The notes beneath the pieces were generated by a model, which was not told the origin of the DNA, did not search any database, and worked only from the letters and a program-made list of their open reading frames with translations. Below are positions 60,090-64,000 of a stretch of DNA of 64,000 nt, piece by piece. The DNA lies in the NCBI RefSeq assembly GCF_963966145.1, contig NC_091052.1:13578001-13642000 (forward strand), read 5' to 3'. This DNA is from Tenebrio molitor. Taxonomy: Eukaryota > Arthropoda > Insecta > Coleoptera > Tenebrionidae. How positions within the stretch are numbered: the first letter of the stretch is position 1; each line of letters starts with the position of its first letter. The position numbers and the translations under genes were made by a program.

Positions 60090-60143
60090 GTATGTAGACA
60101 CAAGACTAATTTTTGGTGTTGTTAATGTTTAGTATGTTTGCAG
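60090..60143 (+). other. Predicted 54-bp intron in the HAUS6 5' UTR
   Basis: The donor GAAAG|GTATGT (60090), branch-like GACTAAT (60105-60111) and acceptor GTATGTTTGCAG (ending 60143) fit a typical short insect intron. It removes two upstream in-frame ATGs (60125, 60134), leaving the ATG at 60152 as start. An alternative acceptor ends at 60132. Confidence 0.65.
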
Positions 60144-60151
60144 CGTTCACA

Positions 60152-61303
60152 ATGAGTTTCTCTGCGAAACAACAGAAAGAACTTGAGATGAAAGTACACG
60201 AGAAGTTGTACAGCAACATTTTTCTTTTAACGCTGATGTATCCAACAACAAAAGACTTCAAAGCAGTGTTTAGAAAGGACATGTTTGTGAAAAACAATAA
60301 AGCTGCATTCCAGCACGTTATTTATTATCTCTTCACTGTCCTAGATCCAGATTTAACAAAAGAAAAAATCACAGTTTGGCCATTGTACGATGTTAAACTA
60401 GAACACATTTTTAGGAAGCAAGTTGTAGAAATGACGGAAGCAATAAATTCAAAATATGCTCATGCAAATGTCCCTTCTATTATGGCATCACATCTAATAT
60501 CTCCAGGTGGTTTCAGTTTTAGCAAATTTATGTTGAAACTGTCGTTGCTAGTTATGTATGAACATTTAAAGAGGAATGATACAGTAGAGCCAGAAATATT
60601 AGCTCCAATTAGGCCACACACTAGTCCAGTGGTTACAAATGCAATAATAAGCAACATGAAAGTGAAAACTTTAAATGTGGAAGCGAAAACACAAGAAATG
60701 TGGAGTAAATTTGTAAAGGGTTTTCAGAGGGCAACTGCTGAAGCTAATTCTCTAACAGATGAACAAACACAAATTGAAAAAGACTTGTCTGAGCTTAATA
60801 AAAGGCTCAAAGAGAGCAGAAGGGATTTTATCAACACAAAGCAAGAAAACAATGAGAGATTATCTATTCTTAAAGAAAAAATCGTACATTTAGAAAATAT
60901 TAAAAATTTGTGTGTGAGGAGCAAAGATTTGTTAATCTATTTAGACAGTGACCAGCTAGAATTAAAATTTAATAAGACTGAGTGGACAACTCCTGACAGC
61001 ACTTTCCATTTACACAGCTGTGATAAAAAAGTGAACTTACATCATTTCTTCGAAAAACTTACTGTTCTTCTTGAAAATGAAAACTTTGAGATGCCCATGT
61101 TTGCAAGTGATCAGCTAAATGACAGAATCAAGGTAGTAACAGAACTCAGTGAAAACTTTTCTGAAATGGATCAGAAACTGTCAAGTCACAGAAATAAATT
61201 AACAGAATTAATCGAATCTTGTCCAACTGAAATGGCTGAACTGTCCAGAACTAGAATGAATAAAAAACAAGTTTTAGTTATTGCAGCACCTATTGATTCA
61301 TGA
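60152..61303 (+). CDS. HAUS6: HAUS augmin-like complex subunit 6 (Dgt6-type), 383 aa
   Basis: Residues about 15-140 match the HAUS6 N-terminal domain: FRKDMFVKNNKAAFQHVIYY (40-59), LFTVLDPDL, VWPLYD, IFRKQVVEM and SHLISPGGFSFSKFMLKLS (113-131). Coiled coil is predicted by eye at about 195-255 and 325-372. Augmin binds existing spindle microtubules and recruits gamma-tubulin ring complexes to seed branches, and HAUS6 is the subunit that contacts NEDD1 through its C-terminal half. Here the protein stops soon after the second coil. Human HAUS6 is about 955 aa and fly Dgt6 about 650, so the long C-terminal extension is missing. The start at 60152 has A at -3 and follows the predicted 5' UTR intron. 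The coding part has no intron, but no A-tract or target duplication suggests a retrocopy. It stands alone with no operon-like partner. Confidence 0.85.
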   Translation: MSFSAKQQKELEMKVHEKLYSNIFLLTLMYPTTKDFKAVFRKDMFVKNNKAAFQHVIYYLFTVLDPDLTKEKITVWPLYDVKLEHIFRKQVVEMTEAINSKYAHANVPSIMASHLISPGGFSFSKFMLKLSLLVMYEHLKRNDTVEPEILAPIRPHTSPVVTNAIISNMKVKTLNVEAKTQEMWSKFVKGFQRATAEANSLTDEQTQIEKDLSELNKRLKESRRDFINTKQENNERLSILKEKIVHLENIKNLCVRSKDLLIYLDSDQLELKFNKTEWTTPDSTFHLHSCDKKVNLHHFFEKLTVLLENENFEMPMFASDQLNDRIKVVTELSENFSEMDQKLSSHRNKLTELIESCPTEMAELSRTRMNKKQVLVIAAPIDS

Positions 61304-61370
61304 AGACCTCCAGTGAGGATTGTTTGTGCTGCTTCTTTTAAAAACATTGCTTTATGGATATTTTTATACA

Positions 61371-61376
61371 AATAAA
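61371..61376 (+). terminator. Polyadenylation signal of HAUS6
   Basis: AATAAA lies 68 bp after the TGA stop, in a T/A-rich 3' UTR. Confidence 0.7.
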
Positions 61377-61384
61377 AATTATCA

Positions 61385-62320
61385 AATTAAAAATTTTCGA
61401 ACCATGAATGTTTTTTTTCTATTGAACCGATTATTATCATTTGATTTTCGATAGGCTATGAGCACACTCTACCTTTCTAAATGTTCTAATCTAAACTAGA
61501 CGCATTAATATTAAATTTGACTGTAAGATAAAAGTTTCGTTTACATAAAAATTAAAAGTGAATCAGTCTGAATTAAATGCAGTCTAGTGATAAGATTCCA
61601 TTGAAACAAGAATCATTGCGATGTGGCCACTAAAAAAAGGTACCTATGTGCGAAAAATCGTATATTATTAAGAGTAGAACTGACTGTTAGGTGTTTTTAG
61701 TTTTTTGCAATTTTCTCAAAAATAATGAAGCGAAGCAAAGTATAATTTTTTCGGCTGAAAAGAAGCCCTTTGACGAGAGGAATCCAATGGTGCAAGATTC
61801 ATTTAAATATTTATGTTATTAATTCAGCCTAGGACCGAGTAAAATGACTGAAATTAATTTTGGGGTTCCTTTTTTTTGACTCCTAGGTTACAAAATGGCG
61901 TCTGTGGCTGGAACTTTCCCTGTACCTGAATTTAATTCGTACATCGGGAATCTTACACCAAACACCATTCCATTCCTCTCTTCGATGCGCTTCTTTTGAC
62001 ATGAAAATATTTATGCTCGAAAATTTTCTTGAAAATCCCGGAAAACTGGGAAAACAAGAAATAAATCTGCAATAAGTTAAACCCATCTTATGTATATCGT
62101 GGTTAAACCATTGCGATCTGTTGCTTTTTTGTTTAATTTATGCTGAAATTATGAAGACTTTTTGTGAGGTTATGAACTTATCCACATACATATATGTCCA
62201 CATCGGACTCATCGAACACTCATTGGATTCGTGTACCATTTTTTATTTGCAAGATGTTTGTACAAAATATTTACATGTCAGTTAAAATTTAATTTATATT
62301 CAACTTGTCTCAGAAATAAG
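61385..62320. other. AT-rich intergenic DNA with one small ORF
   Basis: Mostly featureless. 61895-61999 (+) encodes 34 residues (MASVAGTFPVPEFNSYIGNL...) with a good start context (AAA ATG G). YIGNL resembles the first RNP motif of RRM domains, but nothing follows. It may be a pseudogene scrap or chance. Confidence 0.35.
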
Positions 62321-62321
62321 T

Positions 62322-62915
62322 AAAGTTGACTCAAGTTGCAAAAAACCACTTTACATTTGCAACAGCACATTTATGGCATTAGTCATTTGAAATTACTTTT
62401 AAACTGTACTTATATGGAAAATATTCAACCCAAACCTTTATTTGGTTAATAGTTATTTAAGATATAAGTGTAAAAAGTTATCCTTTATTGCACGAACGGG
62501 TTTAAAATACGACCGAGGTACGAGGGAGTATTTTAAAAGATGTGAGTGCAACAAAGGAACTTTTTACACGTATGTCTTACAACATTTTATCTACGATCGT
62601 GAGATCATCACACCGGTTTCAACATAAATTTGTATAAAATAATTCATGGGTTCAATATTTCATGAATAACCAAAGTCGTTTGAGAACCACGTCGTTTAGC
62701 AACAATGTTTCCAACAAATTCGATTGTTGTATTCTGACAGTTTTGTGCCACAAAAGCGAGAAATCGTGCTCTAAAACTTTTAGAGAACGATTCCGTCAGT
62801 TTCTCTAAACGTCAACTTTGACAACGATTTTTAGTGCAAAAAGTGCCTACTTTTTACGCGATCGTAGATAAAAAATATGAAAAAAATGCTGTTGCAAATG
62901 ACAAGTGGTTTTTTG
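62322..62915. mobile_element. TTGACTCAAGTTGC MITE, copy B (interrupted)
   Basis: The left half 62322-62447 matches copy A but lacks about 24 bp. It is then interrupted by about 423 bp (62448-62870) that contain a foldback hairpin. The end resumes at 62871, and at GTGGTTTTTTGCAA it runs directly into CAGCACTTTT of copy C, so B and C share one terminal repeat. Confidence 0.8.
62458..62579. repeat. 122-bp foldback hairpin
   Basis: The arms TAAGATATAAGTGTAAAAAG and CTTTTTACACGTATGTCTTA pair along their length through a CCTTTATTGCAC / GTGCAACAAAGG region and AAAATAC / GTATTTT. They are joined at CGACCGAGGTACGAGG. Its length equals that of the other three foldbacks. It lies inside the insertion in copy B. 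Confidence 0.8.
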
Positions 62916-63091
62916 CAACAGCACTTTTATGGCATTATTCATTTGAAATTACTTAAAAACTGTATTTATATGGAAAATATTCAATCCAAACTACGATTTT
63001 CTGGTACTTTTGTGCCCTTATTTGGTTTAAAAATATCGAAAAAATGCTGTTGCAAATGACAAGTGGTTTTTTGCAACTTGAGTCAACTTTA
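62913..63091. mobile_element. TTGACTCAAGTTGC MITE, copy C
   Basis: The interior is nearly intact (CATTTGAAATTACTTAAAAA...AATCCAAACTACGATTTTCT) and the right end GCAACTTGAGTCAACTTT is complete. The left terminal repeat is fused with that of copy B. Confidence 0.85.
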
Positions 63092-63105
63092 GGTAGGTAC
63101 TTAAT

Positions 63106-63316
63106 ATTGACTCAAGTTGCAAAAAACCACTTTGCCTTTGCAACGGCACTTTTATGGCATCAGTCATTTGAAATTCCTTTAAAACTGTACTTATATGGAA
63201 AATATTCAATCCAAACTATGAGTTTCTGGTACCTTTGTGCCTTTGTTTGGTTTAAAAATATTGAAAAAACGCTGTTGCAAATGACAAGTGGTTTTTTGCA
63301 ACTTGAGTCAACTTTA
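63106..63316. mobile_element. TTGACTCAAGTTGC MITE, copy D
   Basis: A complete copy with both ends (ATTGACTCAAGTTGC, GCAACTTGAGTCAACTTT) and inverted arms of about 48 bp, including AAAAAACCACTTTG / CAAGTGGTTTTTT. It lies about 15 bp after copy C in the same orientation. Confidence 0.9.
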
Positions 63317-63319
63317 CAT

Positions 63320-63755
63320 TAACTTAACTTAGAATTCCTTAATATTTAGAAACAATTAGGTATACCTAGGTGTTTAAATACCTACATATATTTTTTTCCT
63401 AAACCTTGAAGTTATCCAATTAAAATTATTGAAAGATTTGGCACAAATTTCGTTACCCGCCTATGAGGATTACTTACTTCGCCGATGTTGATAAGCGAAG
63501 AAGAAAAAACAAATGCAAGAAAACTTTCACTTGTTTTTTGCTAACTTGTGCATAGCGGCTAACTGCTGCGCCCGTAACTGTTACCTAAGAGTGGAAGAGA
63601 AAAAAGAGAATGATATGGTAGATATTAAATAAAAACAATTTTGATAATAAATATTTTAAACTGACTCTAATGACTAAAATAATGACAAAATCCTCCTAAA
63701 TTAGTGTATTAATTCGTAAAAATTCTCACGAAGTAATCAGAGTAATCACTAATCA
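63320..63755. other. AT-rich non-coding stretch
   Basis: Probably the 3' non-coding end of the transposon whose transposase follows; no inverted end could be recognised. Confidence 0.35.
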
Positions 63756-64000
63756 TTACAAGAAGTGTTCAAAGTGACCTCCGTTACTGTCAATTATACA
63801 ATAATGAAGGCGCCGACGAAACGTTCCACTCTTTCCAGCAACCTACCTCTGCTATTGCGAACTGTTGTGGCAGCATTTTCCACCCGTTCTCTTAAAACTT
63901 CAATTGTATCAATTGGGATAATATACTTACCAAGTCCTTCATGTGCCCCCACAAGAAGAAGTAGCACAGAAATTCTCTTACTCGAGGAGCACTCCCCACA
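63756..64000 (-). pseudogene. C-terminal fragment of an IS630/Tc1/mariner-type transposase
   Basis: Minus-strand frames read CYFFLWGHMKDLV, then after a one-base shift IPIDTIEVLRERVENAATTV, and after a stop IDSNGGHFEHFL before the final TAA. These follow, in order, the insect transposase C-terminus 'PxDFFLWGxxKDxVY...LxxRIxxAxxxI...GGHFEHLL'. The acidic residue expected just before FFLWG is replaced by Cys-Tyr, and there is a frameshift and a stop, so it is inactive. The element continues beyond the window. It is in the same broad family as the element at 49459. Confidence 0.75.

Noticed and set aside
60113..60151. Upstream extension of HAUS6 (TTG at 60113, ATGs at 60125 and 60134)
   Set aside because: These lie in a segment with good donor, branch and acceptor signals for a 54-bp intron; the ATG at 60152 is preferred.
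60152..61380. HAUS6 as a processed retrocopy
   Set aside because: No A-tract or flanking duplication was seen, and a 5' UTR intron with promoter-like sequence is present.

Overview
This window looks like nuclear DNA from an insect, and a beetle is my best guess. The reasons are an AT-rich background, a 54-bp intron with a CTAAT branch site, AATAAA polyadenylation signals, a tRNA-derived SINE, many TA-flanked MITEs and Tc1/mariner-type remnants, and long non-coding stretches broken by decayed short-period tandem arrays. The placement is inference; no species marker was tested.

Only two protein-coding genes are well supported. One is an intronless F-box protein at 39479-40147 (+), probably a substrate adaptor of an SCF ubiquitin ligase. 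The other is a short HAUS6/Dgt6-type augmin subunit at 60152-61303 (+), with a likely 54-bp intron in its 5' UTR. A 26-nt sequence at 7413-7438 on the minus strand has strong splice sites on both sides. It could be a microexon of a large minus-strand gene whose introns cross the left of the window. The two genes show no functional link.

Layout: 1-418 is a dimeric tRNA-derived SINE. From 0.5 to 22.9 kb, GC-balanced single-copy sequence alternates with AT-rich repeat blocks. Many of these blocks carry the same short core, ATGGTGGATGCGCC, often at 170-185-bp spacing and in both orientations. 22.9-49 kb is mostly single-copy DNA with the F-box gene, a three-copy tandem repeat at 25 kb, a LINE reverse-transcriptase scrap, a 5S-rRNA-derived SINE, a 1.09-kb DNA transposon with long inverted repeats, and a ~180-bp tandem array just upstream of the F-box gene. 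49.4-56.8 kb is a dense nest of transposons: a 1.49-kb Tc1/mariner-type element, another ATGGTGGATGCGCC array split by a 116-bp MITE, and a ~3-kb inverted-repeat element filled with further MITEs, one of which contains a solo LTR. 56.8-60 kb is single-copy. After HAUS6, 62.3-63.3 kb holds fused copies of a MITE family, and the window ends in a decayed transposase.

The most unusual signals are (i) the conserved core inside otherwise dissimilar ~175-bp repeats and (ii) four foldback hairpins of nearly constant length (119-123 bp) with unrelated arms. Both look like repeat or small-RNA biology rather than a protein-coding system.
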